A stretch of DNA of 64,000 nucleotides from Pantoea alhagi (lineage in GTDB: Bacteria > Pseudomonadota > Gammaproteobacteria > Enterobacterales > Enterobacteriaceae), in the NCBI RefSeq assembly GCF_002101395.1, contig NZ_CP019706.1, positions 3,534,001 through 3,598,000 on the forward strand, read 5' to 3'. Position numbers and translations under genes: made by a program. Under the pieces are notes generated by a model that searched no databases, was not told the DNA's origin, and saw only the letters and a program-made list of their open reading frames with translations. This document shows positions 19,888-30,680 of the stretch, one piece after another. Every line of letters starts with the position of its first letter. The stretch's first letter is position 1.

Positions 19888-22563
19888 ATGTCGTTATCCC
19901 TGCGCGATAAAAGTCAGGACACGCTGGATGTAGATGGGCAACGCTACCATTTTTATAGTCTTCCACGTGCCGCTCAGCAGCTGGGCGATCTCTCCCGTTT
20001 ACCCAAATCACTGAAAGTATTATTGGAAAACCTGCTACGCTGGCAGGATGAGAGTTCCGTTACCGCTGATGATATTCAGGCGCTTGCCGACTGGCAAAAA
20101 AGCGCCCATGCCGATCGTGAAATCGCTTATCGCCCTGCACGTGTACTGATGCAGGATTTTACCGGCGTCCCCGCTGTGGTTGATTTGGCGGCCATGCGCG
20201 AAGCGGTTAAGCGTCTGGGTGGCGATGTAGCGAAAGTAAATCCGCTTTCGCCAGTTGATCTGGTTATCGACCACTCCGTGACCGTTGACCGCTTCGGGGA
20301 TGATAATGCCTTTGAAGAAAATGTCCGACTGGAAATGGAGCGTAACCACGAGCGCTACGTCTTTCTGCGCTGGGGGCAAAAGGCTTTCGATAAATTCCGC
20401 GTTGTGCCGCCCGGCACCGGCATTTGTCATCAGGTTAACCTGGAATATTTAGGCCAGGCTGTGTGGCATGAAGAGCAGGATGGCAAGCGTGTCGCTTATC
20501 CCGATACCTTAGTCGGCACCGATTCTCATACCACCATGATCAACGGCCTTGGCGTGTTAGGGTGGGGCGTTGGCGGTATTGAGGCGGAAGCGGCGATGTT
20601 GGGTCAGCCGGTATCGATGCTAATCCCGGACGTAGTGGGATTTAAGCTGACGGGAAAATTACGTGCAGGCATTACCGCCACTGACCTGGTGCTGACCGTA
20701 ACGCAAATGCTGCGTAAACATGGTGTTGTCGGCAAGTTTGTAGAGTTTTATGGCGACGGGCTGGATGATTTGCCGCTGGCGGATCGCGCCACCATCGCTA
20801 ATATGGCACCCGAGTATGGCGCTACCTGTGGTTTTTTCCCTATTGATCATGTCACCATCGGCTATATGAAACTTACCGGCCGCAGCAGCGAACAGGCTGC
20901 TTTGGTAGAAGCCTATGCTAAGGCGCAGGGATTATGGCGCGAACCGGGTGAGGAGCCGATCTTTACCAGTACCCTGGCCCTGGACATGAATGAAGTGGAA
21001 GCCAGCCTTGCTGGTCCAAAGCGTCCGCAGGATCGCGTTTCCCTGGGCGACGTGCCGCAGGCTTTCCAGCAAAGTTACGAGCTGGAAGTGAATCGTGCGC
21101 AAAAAGCCCATCATGCGGTTACTTACCGTGACGGTGAGCAGGAATATGATTTAACCGACGGCGCAGTGGCTATCGCTGCCATTACCTCCTGTACCAATAC
21201 CTCCAACCCAAGCGTGTTGATGGCTGCCGGCCTGCTGGCAAAAAAAGCGGTCTCGCTCGGTCTGCAGCGCAAGCCCTGGGTGAAAGCCTCTCTGGCGCCC
21301 GGTTCCAAAGTGGTATCCGATTATCTGGCTACCGCGCGTTTGACCCCTTATCTCGATAAGCTTGGCTTTAATCTGGTGGGCTACGGCTGCGCTACCTGTA
21401 TTGGTAACTCAGGACCGCTGCCGGAGAATATTGAAAGCGCAATCAAACAGGGCGATTTGACGGTCGGTGCCGTGCTTTCGGGCAACCGTAACTTTGAAGG
21501 CCGAATTCATCCGCTGATCAAAACCAACTGGCTGGCTTCACCGCCGCTGGTTGTTGCCTATGCGCTGGCGGGTAATATGAATATCAACCTTCAGAGCGAG
21601 CCGCTGGGAGAGGATAAAACCGGCAAGCCGGTATATTTGCGTGATATCTGGCCAACGCCTGATGAAATCACCGCGGCGGTACAGCAGGTTTCCAGCGATA
21701 TGTTCCTGAAGGAATATTCCGAAGTTTTTGATGGCACGCCGGAATGGCAGCAGATCAAAGTCAGTGAGGCAGCCACCTACGACTGGGATGAAGGCTCAAC
21801 CTACATCCGCCTGTCGCCTTTCTTTGATGATATGGAAAAAACGCCGAAGCCGGTGCAGGACATTAAAGGCGCGCGCATTCTGGCAATGCTGGGCGACTCG
21901 GTGACAACCGACCACATCTCTCCGGCAGGCAGCATCAAGGCGGAAAGTCCCGCGGGTCGCTATTTGCTTGAGCGAGGCGTGGAGCGTGGTGACTTTAACT
22001 CTTATGGCTCACGGCGTGGTAACCATGAGGTTATGATGCGCGGTACATTTGCCAATATTCGTATTCGCAATGAAATGGTGCCGGGAGTGGAAGGCGGGAT
22101 CACGCGTGTAGTGCCGAATGGCGAGCAGATGTCGATTTATGACGCTGCGATGGTTTATCAGCAGCAGGGCGTGCCGCTGGCGGTGATTGCAGGTAAAGAG
22201 TATGGCTCCGGCTCCAGCCGCGACTGGGCAGCGAAAGGACCGCGTCTGCTTGGCGTTCGGGTGGTTATCTGTGAATCCTTTGAACGTATTCACCGTTCCA
22301 ACCTGATCGGTATGGGCATTTTACCGCTGGAGTTTCCGCAGGGCGTAACACGAAAAACGTTAAACCTGAGTGGTGAAGAGCTGATTGATATTGAAAATCT
22401 GCGTGACTTACAGCCCGGCGGTACGGTGAAAGTGACCATTACGCGCCCGGACGGCAGCAGGGAAGAGCTGGATACGCGCTGCCGTATCGATACCGGCAAT
22501 GAACTGACCTATTACCAGAACGACGGCATATTGCATTATGTGATTCGTAATATGCTGAATTAA
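19888..22563 (+). CDS. acnA: aconitate hydratase A
   Basis: 891 residues. It interconverts citrate and isocitrate through a [4Fe-4S] cluster; AcnA is the stress form in enterobacteria. The cluster cysteines lie in SCTNTSNPS and [10 protein letters not shown]; substrate-binding [13 protein letters not shown] and SRDWAAKGP are present. Strong ribosome site AAGGAGGAG. The promoter region (19740-19887) is AT-rich; no clear site was assigned. Confidence 0.97.
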   Translation: MSLSLRDKSQDTLDVDGQRYHFYSLPRAAQQLGDLSRLPKSLKVLLENLLRWQDESSVTADDIQALADWQKSAHADREIAYRPARVLMQDFTGVPAVVDLAAMREAVKRLGGDVAKVNPLSPVDLVIDHSVTVDRFGDDNAFEENVRLEMERNHERYVFLRWGQKAFDKFRVVPPGTGICHQVNLEYLGQAVWHEEQDGKRVAYPDTLVGTDSHTTMINGLGVLGWGVGGIEAEAAMLGQPVSMLIPDVVGFKLTGKLRAGITATDLVLTVTQMLRKHGVVGKFVEFYGDGLDDLPLADRATIANMAPEYGATCGFFPIDHVTIGYMKLTGRSSEQAALVEAYAKAQGLWREPGEEPIFTSTLALDMNEVEASLAGPKRPQDRVSLGDVPQAFQQSYELEVNRAQKAHHAVTYRDGEQEYDLTDGAVAIAAITSCTNTSNPSVLMAAGLLAKKAVSLGLQRKPWVKASLAPGSKVVSDYLATARLTPYLDKLGFNLVGYGCATCIGNSGPLPENIESAIKQGDLTVGAVLSGNRNFEGRIHPLIKTNWLASPPLVVAYALAGNMNINLQSEPLGEDKTGKPVYLRDIWPTPDEITAAVQQVSSDMFLKEYSEVFDGTPEWQQIKVSEAATYDWDEGSTYIRLSPFFDDMEKTPKPVQDIKGARILAMLGDSVTTDHISPAGSIKAESPAGRYLLERGVERGDFNSYGSRRGNHEVMMRGTFANIRIRNEMVPGVEGGITRVVPNGEQMSIYDAAMVYQQQGVPLAVIAGKEYGSGSSRDWAAKGPRLLGVRVVICESFERIHRSNLIGMGILPLEFPQGVTRKTLNLSGEELIDIENLRDLQPGGTVKVTITRPDGSREELDTRCRIDTGNELTYYQNDGILHYVIRNMLN

Positions 22564-22568
22564 CCAGA

Positions 22569-22615
22569 CGCCGGGCATTCATCGATACACACATGATGTG
22601 ACGGAATGCCCGGCG
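22569..22615. terminator. hairpin between acnA and ribA
   Basis: CGCCGGGCATTC and GAATGCCCGGCG are perfect 12-base arms around a 23-base loop. It lies between convergent genes. The lack of a U-tract leaves its mode of action open. Confidence 0.6.
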
Positions 22616-22621
22616 GACTTA

Positions 22622-23215
22622 TCAGGATTTGGGCAGCAGATGGCCCATTTTCTCTGCTTTAGTGTCCAGATAGTGCGCATTTTTGGGATTACGCCCCACA
22701 ATCAACGGCACCCGCTCAACAATATTGATCCCGGCTTCGCTCAGAATCTCCACCTTGCGTGGATTGTTGGTTAATAACCGCACTTCATCAATGCCCAGAA
22801 GCTTAAACATATCGGCGCACAGGGTAAAATCACGCTCATCGGCGGCAAATCCCAGCTGGTGATTCGCTTCAACGGTATCGTAGCCTTTATCCTGCAGCGC
22901 ATAAGCGCGGATCTTATTCAACAGGCCAATATTACGGCCTTCCTGACGATGATAAAGCAGAACGCCACGGCCTTCTTCAGCAATGGCGTTCAGGGCAGCT
23001 TCCAGCTGGAAACCGCAGTCGCAGCGCAGGCTGAACAGCGCATCGCCGGTCAGGCATTCAGAATGCACACGCGCCAGTACGGCTTCATTGTTATTAACAT
23101 CACCAAATACCAGCGCGACGTGGTCGTGGCCGGTAGCCAATTCTTCGAATCCCACCATGAGGAAATCGCCCCAGGGCGTGGGCAGTTTAGCTTCTGCCAC
23201 CCGTTTAAGCTGCAT
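22622..23215 (-). CDS. ribA: GTP cyclohydrolase II
   Basis: 197 residues from the ATG at 23215 ([12 protein letters not shown]), the E. coli start; 13 more codons are open upstream. It opens GTP in the first step of riboflavin synthesis. The zinc cysteines lie in the block [17 protein letters not shown], and [13 protein letters not shown] holds catalytic residues. Transcribed alone. Confidence 0.97.
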   Translation of the reverse strand: MQLKRVAEAKLPTPWGDFLMVGFEELATGHDHVALVFGDVNNNEAVLARVHSECLTGDALFSLRCDCGFQLEAALNAIAEEGRGVLLYHRQEGRNIGLLNKIRAYALQDKGYDTVEANHQLGFAADERDFTLCADMFKLLGIDEVRLLTNNPRKVEILSEAGINIVERVPLIVGRNPKNAHYLDTKAEKMGHLLPKS

Positions 23216-23447
23216 GTGACTCTCCAGAACCATATTAGGTTGCGCTATCATCAAGGTAGCGCCTGTTGGTCAGGCTGACCGAAAACATGGCGTCTATTTT
23301 GCCATAACCCGTCTGCGTACGGGTAATACGTCACGACGATTAATGTGATAACGCACGATTATCTAAGTATTCATGGTTATGTTCTTCATTTGTAAGCTAT
23401 TATTAAAGGCTATTCGCTTGAATATTTATTAACGACAAGGAAGCAGC

Positions 23448-24218
23448 ATGCTGGAAATAGCAAAACGCACGGCCTTTGGCGCTCTGTTACTGTCGATAAT
23501 GCCGCTATTGATGTGGCTTTCCCACTGGCAGTGGCAGCCAGGCGCCAGCGGATTAGGTTTACGTTTGCTGTTCTGGATGACGGAAACCGTGACGCGGCCA
23601 TGGGGGATCCTCACCAGCGCGATACTGTGCGCCTGGTTTTTATGGTGTCTGCGCTTTCGTTTAAAACCCGCGCTGTTTCTGCTGGTGATTATGATCGCCG
23701 CGATTCTGGCCGGGCAATATACGAAATCTTTTATTAAGGCGCGGGTACAGGAGCCACGTCCCTATGTGGTGTGGCTGGAAAAAACGCATGGCATTCCCGG
23801 CGATGAGTTTTATCAGTTGGATCGCCAGGCGCGCGGCCAGATGGTGACGCGTTTAGTGGCGAATGATAACCATATTCCGCAGTGGCTGAAGCGTCACTGG
23901 GCATTTGAAACAGGGTTTGCCTTTCCGTCGGGGCATACCATGTTTGCTGCCAGCTGGGCGCTGCTGGGCGTGGGGCTGCTTTGGCCGCGCCGCCACCGCA
24001 AGACCGTGACAATCCTGATGATTTGGGCCGTTGCCGTTATGGGAAGTCGGGTGCTGTTGGGGATGCACTGGCCGCGCGATCTGCTGGTCGCTACCTGGAT
24101 TAGCTGGCTGCTGGTGACACTGGCTTGCTGGCTGGCGCAGCGCCTGTGTGGCCCGTTGACCATTCCCCCTGATGAGCATCAGGAGATTGCCCGGCGCGAG
24201 CAGGATAAAGAATCATGA
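23448..24218 (+). CDS. pgpB: phosphatidylglycerophosphatase B / undecaprenyl pyrophosphatase
   Basis: 256 residues with about six membrane segments. The PAP2 signature is present: KARVQEPRPY, FPSGHTMFA and SRVLLGMHWPRDL. It dephosphorylates phosphatidylglycerol phosphate and undecaprenyl pyrophosphate at the periplasmic side. Position between ribA and lapA is conserved. Confidence 0.95.
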   Translation: MLEIAKRTAFGALLLSIMPLLMWLSHWQWQPGASGLGLRLLFWMTETVTRPWGILTSAILCAWFLWCLRFRLKPALFLLVIMIAAILAGQYTKSFIKARVQEPRPYVVWLEKTHGIPGDEFYQLDRQARGQMVTRLVANDNHIPQWLKRHWAFETGFAFPSGHTMFAASWALLGVGLLWPRRHRKTVTILMIWAVAVMGSRVLLGMHWPRDLLVATWISWLLVTLACWLAQRLCGPLTIPPDEHQEIARREQDKES

Positions 24219-24266
24219 TTGCAATGCGCCTTTTCGGCCCCATAACCTCAGTAAGAAAACAGATTT

Positions 24267-24302
24267 TTGCTGAGATAGCGAGTAAAGCCACTATCTCAGC
24301 AA
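24267..24302. repeat. perfect inverted repeat between pgpB and lapA
   Basis: TTGCTGAGATAG and CTATCTCAGCAA are perfect 12-base arms around a 12-base loop, 48 bases after pgpB and 60 before lapA. No U-tract follows. It could be a 3'-end hairpin of pgpB or a protein-binding site. Confidence 0.6.
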
Positions 24303-24361
24303 GCATCCTTATAACATTTTTGGCATAATCCTTTGGCTTACACCGAATTACAGGACGAAAT

Positions 24362-24667
24362 GTGAAATATTTACTGATCTTTTTACTGGTTCTGGTGATA
24401 TTCATCATCTCCGTGACGCTTGGCGCGCATAATGACCAGGTTGTCTCATTCAACTTTTTGATTGCCCAGGGCGAATACCGTATCTCTACCTTACTGGCCT
24501 CGCTGTTCGGTGCAGGGTTTGTACTGGGCTGGGCAATCTGTGGTCTTTTCTGGCTGCGGGTGCGCGTGTCACTGGCGAATGCACAGCGTAAACTCAAGCG
24601 TCTGCAGCAGCAAACCGTTCAGACCGACAACGTGACTCCGTCACATCCGCCTGTGGTCAAGGAATAA
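24362..24667 (+). CDS. lapA: lipopolysaccharide assembly protein A
   Basis: 101 residues, starting with GTG. Two membrane segments (about 1-22 and 43-66) are followed by a coiled-coil stretch, RVSLANAQRKLKRLQQQ. LapA works with LapB to direct LpxC turnover by FtsH. The gap of six bases to lapB shows an operon. Confidence 0.93.
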   Translation: MKYLLIFLLVLVIFIISVTLGAHNDQVVSFNFLIAQGEYRISTLLASLFGAGFVLGWAICGLFWLRVRVSLANAQRKLKRLQQQTVQTDNVTPSHPPVVKE

Positions 24668-24673
24668 CTCCCG

Positions 24674-25843
24674 ATGTTGGAACTGCTGTTTCTGTTACTG
24701 CCCGTGGCCGCTGCCTATGGCTGGTACATGGGGCGCAGAAGTGCGCAGCAGGATAAGCAGCAAGAGGCTAATCGTCTGTCACGCGATTATGTGACCGGCG
24801 TAAACTTTCTGCTGTCAAACCAGCAGGATAAAGCGGTCGATCTTTTCCTCGATATGCTGAAAGAGGACAGCGGCACGGTGGAAGCGCACCTGACGCTGGG
24901 CAATCTTTTCCGCTCGCGCGGTGAAGTGGATCGCGCGATACGCATCCATCAGTCCCTGATGGAGAGCGCCTCCCTGAGCTACGAACAACGTCTGCTGGCG
25001 GTACAGCAGCTGGGCCGCGACTATATGGCGGCAGGGCTGTATGACCGGGCTGAAGAGATGTTCGAACAGCTCACTGACGAAACCGATTTTCGTCTCAGCG
25101 CGCTCCAGCAGCTGCTGGTTATCTATCAGGCCACCAGCGAATGGCAAAAAGCGATAGACGTTGCTGAAAGGCTGGTTAAGCTCGGTAAAAGTCATCATCA
25201 GATAGAAATTGCGCACTTCTACTGCGAGCTGGCATTACTGGCGATGGGCAGCGACGACCTTGACCGGGCGCTTAGCCTGCTGAAAAAAGGGGAGGCGGCC
25301 GACCGTCAGAGCGCGCGCGTTTCCATCATGATGGGGCGTATTTTTATGGCGAAGGGTGATTACGCCCGAGCCGCGGGTCATCTGCAACGCGTGATTGAAC
25401 AGGATAAAGAGCTGGTCAGCGAAACGCTCGATATGCTGGAGAGCTGTTATCAACAGTTGGGGCAGCCGCACGCCTGGGCTGATTATCTGCGCCGCTGCGT
25501 GGAAGAAAACACCGGCGCGCTGGCTGAGCTTTATCTGGCAGATATTCTGGAGCGCGAAGAGGGTGCAGATGTGGCGCAGGTTTATATTAACCGCCAGCTG
25601 CAGCGGCATCCTACCATGCGCGTTTTCCATCGCCTGATGGATTTCCATCTGCATGAGGCGGAAGATGGCCGAGCCAAAGAGAGCCTGATGGTGCTGCGTG
25701 ATATGGTAGGCGAGCAGATCCGCACCAAGCCACGCTATCGCTGTCAAAAATGTGGCTTTACGGCACACGCGCTCTACTGGCACTGTCCTTCCTGTCGGGC
25801 CTGGTCAACGGTTAAACCCATACGCGGGCTGGATGGCCAATAA
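24674..25843 (+). CDS. lapB: lipopolysaccharide assembly protein B
   Basis: 389 residues, formerly YciM. An N-terminal membrane anchor (1-20) is followed by a long TPR array and a C-terminal rubredoxin-like metal site, CQKCGFT and CPSCRAW. LapB bridges LpxC to the FtsH protease and so sets the rate of lipopolysaccharide synthesis; it is essential or nearly so in E. coli. Confidence 0.96.
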   Translation: MLELLFLLLPVAAAYGWYMGRRSAQQDKQQEANRLSRDYVTGVNFLLSNQQDKAVDLFLDMLKEDSGTVEAHLTLGNLFRSRGEVDRAIRIHQSLMESASLSYEQRLLAVQQLGRDYMAAGLYDRAEEMFEQLTDETDFRLSALQQLLVIYQATSEWQKAIDVAERLVKLGKSHHQIEIAHFYCELALLAMGSDDLDRALSLLKKGEAADRQSARVSIMMGRIFMAKGDYARAAGHLQRVIEQDKELVSETLDMLESCYQQLGQPHAWADYLRRCVEENTGALAELYLADILEREEGADVAQVYINRQLQRHPTMRVFHRLMDFHLHEAEDGRAKESLMVLRDMVGEQIRTKPRYRCQKCGFTAHALYWHCPSCRAWSTVKPIRGLDGQ

Positions 25844-26077
25844 TCAAACCACCATTGCGGTAACCTGTTTTACAGCGGGTTATCTTGCTGTTATTAGTTA
25901 CAACATACTTAAAGCTCAATAGCAGCAGACTCCCTTTACAGCGCGGATAATTTGCCTGTCAGGTCGATTCTGGCCCTGTTTGCTGCAGCTTAAAGCTGTT
26001 TTCCGCCGCCAGTGGCAGGTAGAATGCTTGCCGTTTTCTCCTGCGCCGTGCGGTGCCTCATTGTTGAAGGAATAGAC

Positions 26078-26800
26078 ATGTCTCAACCTCAAAACCGTAT
26101 TGACTCGCCTGTTCTGGTCGCGCTTGATTACGCTGACCGTAACCGTGCGCTGGCCTTCGTGGATGGTATCGATCCTGCCAGCTGCCGTTTAAAAGTGGGC
26201 AAAGAGATGTTCACGCTTTTCGGACCTCAGTTTGTCCGCGATCTGCATCAGCGTGGTTTTGAGGTTTTCCTCGATCTGAAATTCCATGATATTCCCAATA
26301 CCACTGCGCATGCGGTGGCCGCCGCCGCCGATCTGGGGGTGTGGATGGTTAACGTACACGCCAGCGGCGGGGCGCGTATGATGAATGCCGCCCGTGAAGC
26401 ATTGACCGCTTTTGGTAAGGATGCGCCGCTGCTGATTGCGGTAACGGTGCTGACCAGTATGGAAGCCGCCGATCTGCAGGATCTGGGCATCACGGCAACG
26501 CCGGCAGAATATGCCGCGCGCCTGGCGCGTCTGACGCAACAGTGCGGGCTGGATGGCGTGGTCTGTTCGGCACATGAGGCCTCTGCCTTTAAGCAGCAGT
26601 TTGGCCAGGAGTTTAAACTGGTTACGCCAGGCATACGTCCTGCCGGCAGCGAGGCGGGCGATCAGAGGCGTATTATGACGCCGCTTCAGGCACAGCAGGC
26701 AGGCGTTGACTATATGGTTATTGGACGCCCGATCACCCAGTCAGCCGATCCGGCCGCCACGCTACAGGCTATTCTGATTTCACTGCAGGAGGAAGCATGA
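26078..26800 (+). CDS. pyrF: orotidine 5'-phosphate decarboxylase
   Basis: 240 residues from the ATG at 26078, with GAAGGAAT as ribosome site; the frame is open from 26012, but relatives start here. Last step of UMP synthesis. The catalytic Lys/Asp set is in [12 protein letters not shown], and the phosphate loop is near VIGRPITQ. The stop overlaps the yciH start by four bases (ATGA). Confidence 0.97.
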   Translation: MSQPQNRIDSPVLVALDYADRNRALAFVDGIDPASCRLKVGKEMFTLFGPQFVRDLHQRGFEVFLDLKFHDIPNTTAHAVAAAADLGVWMVNVHASGGARMMNAAREALTAFGKDAPLLIAVTVLTSMEAADLQDLGITATPAEYAARLARLTQQCGLDGVVCSAHEASAFKQQFGQEFKLVTPGIRPAGSEAGDQRRIMTPLQAQQAGVDYMVIGRPITQSADPAATLQAILISLQEEA

Positions 26801-27120
26801 GTAAAGATAACCCGCTGGTTTATTCCACTGACAGCGGCCGCATTACTCAGCCGGAAATCAAAGCCCCACGCCCTAAAGGCGACGGTATTGTGCGTATTCA
26901 GCGCCAAACCAGCGGACGTAAAGGCAAAGGAGTTTGCATTATCTCCGGCCTGGATCTGGATGATGACGGGCTTAATAAGCTGGCGGCTGAGCTAAAGAAA
27001 AAGTGCGGCTGCGGCGGGGCAGCAAAAGAGGGCCTTATTGAGATTCAGGGCGACAAACGCGATGAATTAAAAAGCCTGCTGGAAGCGAAAGGATTTAAGG
27101 TCAAACTGGCTGGCGGATGA
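26797..27120 (+). CDS. yciH: YciH, SUI1/eIF1-like protein
   Basis: 107 residues with the SUI1 fold in the second half ([16 protein letters not shown], then [11 protein letters not shown]). Related to eukaryotic eIF1; in E. coli it affects start-site choice only weakly. Translationally coupled to pyrF. Confidence 0.95.
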   Translation: MSKDNPLVYSTDSGRITQPEIKAPRPKGDGIVRIQRQTSGRKGKGVCIISGLDLDDDGLNKLAAELKKKCGCGGAAKEGLIEIQGDKRDELKSLLEAKGFKVKLAGG

Positions 27121-27125
27121 AAAAA

Positions 27126-27152
27126 ACAAGGCCGTTCAGTGAACGGCCTTGT
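27126..27152. terminator. terminator between yciH and osmB
   Basis: ACAAGGCCGTTC and GAACGGCCTTGT form a perfect 12-base stem with a three-base loop. A run of six A before it gives a U-tract for minus-strand transcripts, so it mainly serves osmB and may also stop yciH. Confidence 0.85.
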
Positions 27153-27201
27153 CGTATGGGTAGATGCGCTGCGTAGCCTTGAATTATAATTATATTAAAG
27201 T

Positions 27202-27417
27202 TTAGTCGATCTGGTGACCAATAATCCCGCCGACAGCCGCGCCGCCGATAGTACCCAGGCCACTGCCGTTAGTCAGAACCGAGCCGCCAATAGCGCCAGC
27301 GCCAGCACCGATTGCTGTGTTACGGTCGCGTTTAGACCAGTTGCTGCAGCCGGTTAAAGACAGGGCAACGACAACAGCCAGCACGGTAGCGGAAATGTGT
27401 TTTGCATTGTTAGTCAT
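27202..27417 (-). CDS. osmB: osmotically inducible lipoprotein OsmB
   Basis: 71 residues. The lipobox is L-T-G-C at about residue 24; the mature part is a glycine-rich zipper (GAGAGAIGG, GLGTIGGAAVGG). Induced by high osmolarity and stationary phase in E. coli, through sigma-S and the Rcs system. Ribosome site AGGAGA seven bases upstream. Confidence 0.95.
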   Translation of the reverse strand: MTNNAKHISATVLAVVVALSLTGCSNWSKRDRNTAIGAGAGAIGGSVLTNGSGLGTIGGAAVGGIIGHQID

Positions 27418-27458
27418 AATTACTTCTCCTTAATTGTTGCTCACAGAGGAAACCCTTT

Positions 27459-27466
27459 AAGTATAG
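27459..27466 (-). promoter_or_regulatory. sigma-S type -10 box of osmB
   Basis: The minus strand reads CTATACTT, the preferred sigma-S extended -10 element, about 42 bases before the osmB ATG. The rest of 27418-27813 holds no gene I can support; a 68-codon plus-strand frame there lacks coding character. Confidence 0.5.
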
Positions 27467-27813
27467 TCGGGTTGCTCCGCGTCTCAGGTTCGCTGACCGT
27501 TTATTTTAGATCGGAACACATCCCTGTTTTGCCGTTGTTGCGGCAGAATCTGGTTGATTTCCAATCGTCTGTTTACGTCAGGAACAGCAATTGTACTTAT
27601 TAAAAATAAGGGCGCTAATAATCACCCAAGGTTCAATTGCCTTGATTAATTATAGGCACTACCAAAAGTTACAACAGGTTAAAAACTCCTAATTCACTAC
27701 ACAAAACCAGCTTATCAGCCAGATCGCGCTATCTAATCAGCCAGCGCTTCCATACCTTTACCGCGCCAGCCCAATAACAATAGTGCATTTACAAAAGGGT
27801 GGATGGAAAGATT

Positions 27814-28515
27814 ATGCTGGAAGAACTCAAAGAGCAGGTACTTGAAGCCAATCTGGCGCTGCCTGAACACAATCTGGTGACCTTTACCTGGGGCAACGTC
27901 AGCGCTATCGATCGCGAGCGCGGGTTGCTGGTTATCAAACCCTCCGGCGTGAGTTACGATGCCATGAAGCGCGACGATATGGTGGTTGTGGCGCTGGAAA
28001 CCGGAGAAATTGTCGAAGGCGATAAGCGTCCCTCATCCGATACCGATACGCATCGGGCACTCTACCTGGCCTGGCCAGATGTTGGCGGCATCGTGCATAC
28101 GCATTCGCGCCACGCGACCATCTGGGCGCAGGCTGGACGCGATATTCCCGCCTGGGGCACCACACACGCCGACGATTTTTATGGCCCGATTCCCTGTACG
28201 CGTATGATGACCGATGAAGAAATTGCGCACCGCTACGAATGGGAAACCGGGCAGGTGATTATCGAAACGCTGCGTGAGCGGGATATCGCTCCGCTGGCCG
28301 TTCCTGCTGCGCTGGTTCATTCCCACGGGCCTTTCGCCTGGGGCAAAAGCGCCAAAGATGCGGTTCACAGTGCAGTGGTGCTGGAGGAAGTCGCCTACAT
28401 GGCGTTGTTCAGTCAACAACTTACCCCAGACTTACCGGCAATGCAGCAGACATTGCTGGATAAACACTGGCTGCGCAAACATGGCGCCAATGCCTATTAC
28501 GGGCAAAAAGGTTGA
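27814..28515 (+). CDS. araD: L-ribulose-5-phosphate 4-epimerase
   Basis: 233 residues from the ATG at 27814 ([20 protein letters not shown]). Class II aldolase fold; zinc histidines lie in [14 protein letters not shown] and in [11 protein letters not shown], and the catalytic aspartate is in THADDFYG. It closely follows AraD; UlaF and SgbE are the alternatives with the same reaction. It turns L-ribulose 5-phosphate into D-xylulose 5-phosphate. No araB, araA or ula gene is nearby; kdgT follows. Confidence 0.88.
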   Translation: MLEELKEQVLEANLALPEHNLVTFTWGNVSAIDRERGLLVIKPSGVSYDAMKRDDMVVVALETGEIVEGDKRPSSDTDTHRALYLAWPDVGGIVHTHSRHATIWAQAGRDIPAWGTTHADDFYGPIPCTRMMTDEEIAHRYEWETGQVIIETLRERDIAPLAVPAALVHSHGPFAWGKSAKDAVHSAVVLEEVAYMALFSQQLTPDLPAMQQTLLDKHWLRKHGANAYYGQKG

Positions 28516-28551
28516 TGCTCGCGCAAATACAAAATAACCTTTCTATAAAAA

Positions 28552-28566
28552 TGAAACATAGTTTCA
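28552..28566. promoter_or_regulatory. KdgR-type operator before kdgT
   Basis: TGAAACATAGTTTCA is a perfect palindrome with arms TGAAAC/GTTTCA, matching the KdgR box of pectin and hexuronate genes. It lies 117 bases upstream of the kdgT start. Control by KdgR with 2-keto-3-deoxygluconate as inducer is inferred. Confidence 0.7.
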
Positions 28567-28682
28567 GAAATATCGAGAGGATCACTTTTTCCGCTGAATA
28601 ATCACGGTATGTTGCTGTCCATTGCCCCGATGGGCGTTGCAGGATGGTTCTGACATCTTGCTCAACAAGGGTGGAACGCAAC

Positions 28683-29666
28683 ATGCATATCAAAAGAGCT
28701 ATCGATAAAATACCGGGTGGGATGATGCTGGTGCCCCTGTTCTTAGGGGCGCTTTGCCATACATTTGCGCCTGATTCAGGTAAGTACTTTGGATCTTTTA
28801 CTAATGGATTGATGAGCGGAACCGTGCCAATTCTGGCCGTCTGGTTCTTCTGTATGGGCGCATCAATAAAATTAAGCGCTACCGGCACCGTGCTGCGTAA
28901 GTCGGGCACGCTGGTGATAACGAAAATTGCCGTGGCCTGGGTTGTGGCGGCTATCGCCTCCCGCCTGATACCAGAAAATGGTTTTGAAGTAGGAATGCTG
29001 GCCGGATTGTCAACGCTGGCACTGGTAGCGGCAATGGATATGACTAACGGCGGTCTCTACGCTTCTTTAATGCAGCAGTATGGTACTAAAGAAGAGGCGG
29101 GCGCCTTTGTACTGATGTCACTGGAATCGGGCCCGTTAATGACGATGGTGATTTTAGGCACTGCCGGGATCGCCTCGTTTGAGCCACATGTTTTTGTCGG
29201 TGCCGTGCTGCCATTCCTGGTTGGTTTTGCCTTAGGGAACCTGGATCCTGAACTGCGCGAATTTTTCGGCAAGGCGGTACAGACGCTGATTCCTTTCTTT
29301 GCCTTTGCGCTGGGCAACACCATCAATCTGGCGGTTATCGCGCAAACCGGCCTGCTGGGCATCATGCTGGGCGTCGCGGTTATTATCGTTACCGGCATCC
29401 CATTGATTATCGCCGATCGTCTGATCGGCGGCGGAGACGGTACGGCCGGGCTGGCTGCCTCCAGTTCGGCAGGCGCGGCGGTAGCCACGCCAGTATTGAT
29501 TGCTGAGATGGTGCCGCAGTTTAAACCGGTAGCGCCCGCAGCGACGGCGCTGGTCGCCACCTCGGTTATTGTGACCTCTCTGTTAGTGCCAATCATTACT
29601 GCGATTTATTCAAAACAGATAAAACGGTATCGCGCAGCCGCAGGACAACGCGCAGCAGTTAAGTAA
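28683..29666 (+). CDS. kdgT: 2-keto-3-deoxygluconate permease
   Basis: 327 residues from the ATG at 28683 ([19 protein letters not shown]). About ten membrane segments; very close to the E. coli protein through blocks such as [12 protein letters not shown] and [17 protein letters not shown]. It imports 2-keto-3-deoxygluconate and related ketodeoxy sugars with protons. The rest of the KDG pathway (kdgK, kdgA) is not in the window. Confidence 0.95.
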   Translation: MHIKRAIDKIPGGMMLVPLFLGALCHTFAPDSGKYFGSFTNGLMSGTVPILAVWFFCMGASIKLSATGTVLRKSGTLVITKIAVAWVVAAIASRLIPENGFEVGMLAGLSTLALVAAMDMTNGGLYASLMQQYGTKEEAGAFVLMSLESGPLMTMVILGTAGIASFEPHVFVGAVLPFLVGFALGNLDPELREFFGKAVQTLIPFFAFALGNTINLAVIAQTGLLGIMLGVAVIIVTGIPLIIADRLIGGGDGTAGLAASSSAGAAVATPVLIAEMVPQFKPVAPAATALVATSVIVTSLLVPIITAIYSKQIKRYRAAAGQRAAVK

Positions 29667-29683
29667 TTTATCGGCTAAAAATC

Positions 29684-29710
29684 AACCCCGCCACGGCGGG
29701 GTTTTTTTTG
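29684..29710 (+). terminator. kdgT terminator
   Basis: AACCCCGCC and GGCGGGGTT form a nine-base GC-rich stem followed by seven or more T. Confidence 0.92.
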
Positions 29711-29807
29711 TATTTTATCTTAAAAATCAGTCGCTCATTCAGTGTTGTCTCACTCTGCATTAGGCTGGTGTTGCGTTTAACGCATCAACTATACCGAGGA
29801 TGAGACT

Positions 29808-30674
29808 ATGTCATTACTAAACCAACCTACCTGCCGACTATTTACTGAATCTGGACAGACCACTCAGCTGGATGCCTGGTATGAAGAAGAGCGGCGCACG
29901 ATGTGGATGATGCTACGTGCGGAACCGCGGCCTTCCTTTAATCATGCGCTTATTGAAGAGATCATGAATCTCCGTTATGCCGCTCAACGCTCCGGTTTAC
30001 CTATTGATTTTTGGGTAACAGGATCGCTGGTTCCGGCGATGTTTAACGCTGGCGGTGACCTGCAGTTTTTTGTGGAGTGCATAAAAAATAACAGACGCGA
30101 GGCGCTGCGTGCTTATGCGCGCGCCTGTGTTGATTGCATTCATGCGGCAGCACAGGGATTTGATGTCGGCGCGGTGACTATCGCTATGGTCGAGGGCAGC
30201 GCCCTGGGCGGCGGTTTCGAGGCGGCGTTAGCCCATCACTTTTTGCTGGCGCAAAATAATGCGCGTATGGGCTTTCCGGAAATTGCCTTTAACCTGTTTC
30301 CCGGCATGGGCGGCTATTCGCTGGTGGCGCGCCGCGCCGGTATGAAACTGGCTGAGGAGCTGATTTGTGAAGGAGAGAGTCATACTGCCGAGTGGTTTGA
30401 AACGCGCGGTCTGGTTGATCGCCTGTTTCAGCAGGGGGAGGCCTATCGAGCCACGCGTACCTTTATCGATACGCTGCGCCCCAAGCTCAACGGCGTCAAA
30501 GCGATGCTCAAAGCGCGTCAGCGCGTGCTTCAGCTCTCACGCGGAGAGCTGATGGATATCACAGAAGATTGGGTGGATTACGCCTTCACCATTGAGGAAA
30601 AAGATCTGGCTTATATGGAGCGCCTGGTTCAGCTGCAAAACCGCCTCAGTTCGCAGCTGCGTAAAGTAAGCTAA
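29808..30674 (+). CDS. rpfF: DSF synthase RpfF (crotonase superfamily)
   Basis: 288 residues, the RpfF length. It is a crotonase-fold acyl-ACP dehydratase/thioesterase that makes diffusible signal factor fatty acids (cis-2-enoic acids). The two catalytic glutamates of the family are present: Glu138 in GGGFEAAL and Glu158 in GFPEIAF. FNLFPGMGGYS also matches the family. An ordinary enoyl-CoA hydratase is unlikely because of this pair and the neighbour: rpfR, which encodes the receptor, is convergent and ends six bases away. Confidence 0.88.
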   Translation: MSLLNQPTCRLFTESGQTTQLDAWYEEERRTMWMMLRAEPRPSFNHALIEEIMNLRYAAQRSGLPIDFWVTGSLVPAMFNAGGDLQFFVECIKNNRREALRAYARACVDCIHAAAQGFDVGAVTIAMVEGSALGGGFEAALAHHFLLAQNNARMGFPEIAFNLFPGMGGYSLVARRAGMKLAEELICEGESHTAEWFETRGLVDRLFQQGEAYRATRTFIDTLRPKLNGVKAMLKARQRVLQLSRGELMDITEDWVDYAFTIEEKDLAYMERLVQLQNRLSSQLRKVS

Positions 30675-30680
30675 CAGGAT

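Noticed and set aside
27397..27603. 68-codon plus-strand frame upstream of osmB
   Set aside because: It overlaps the osmB start and promoter and has no ribosome site or family match.
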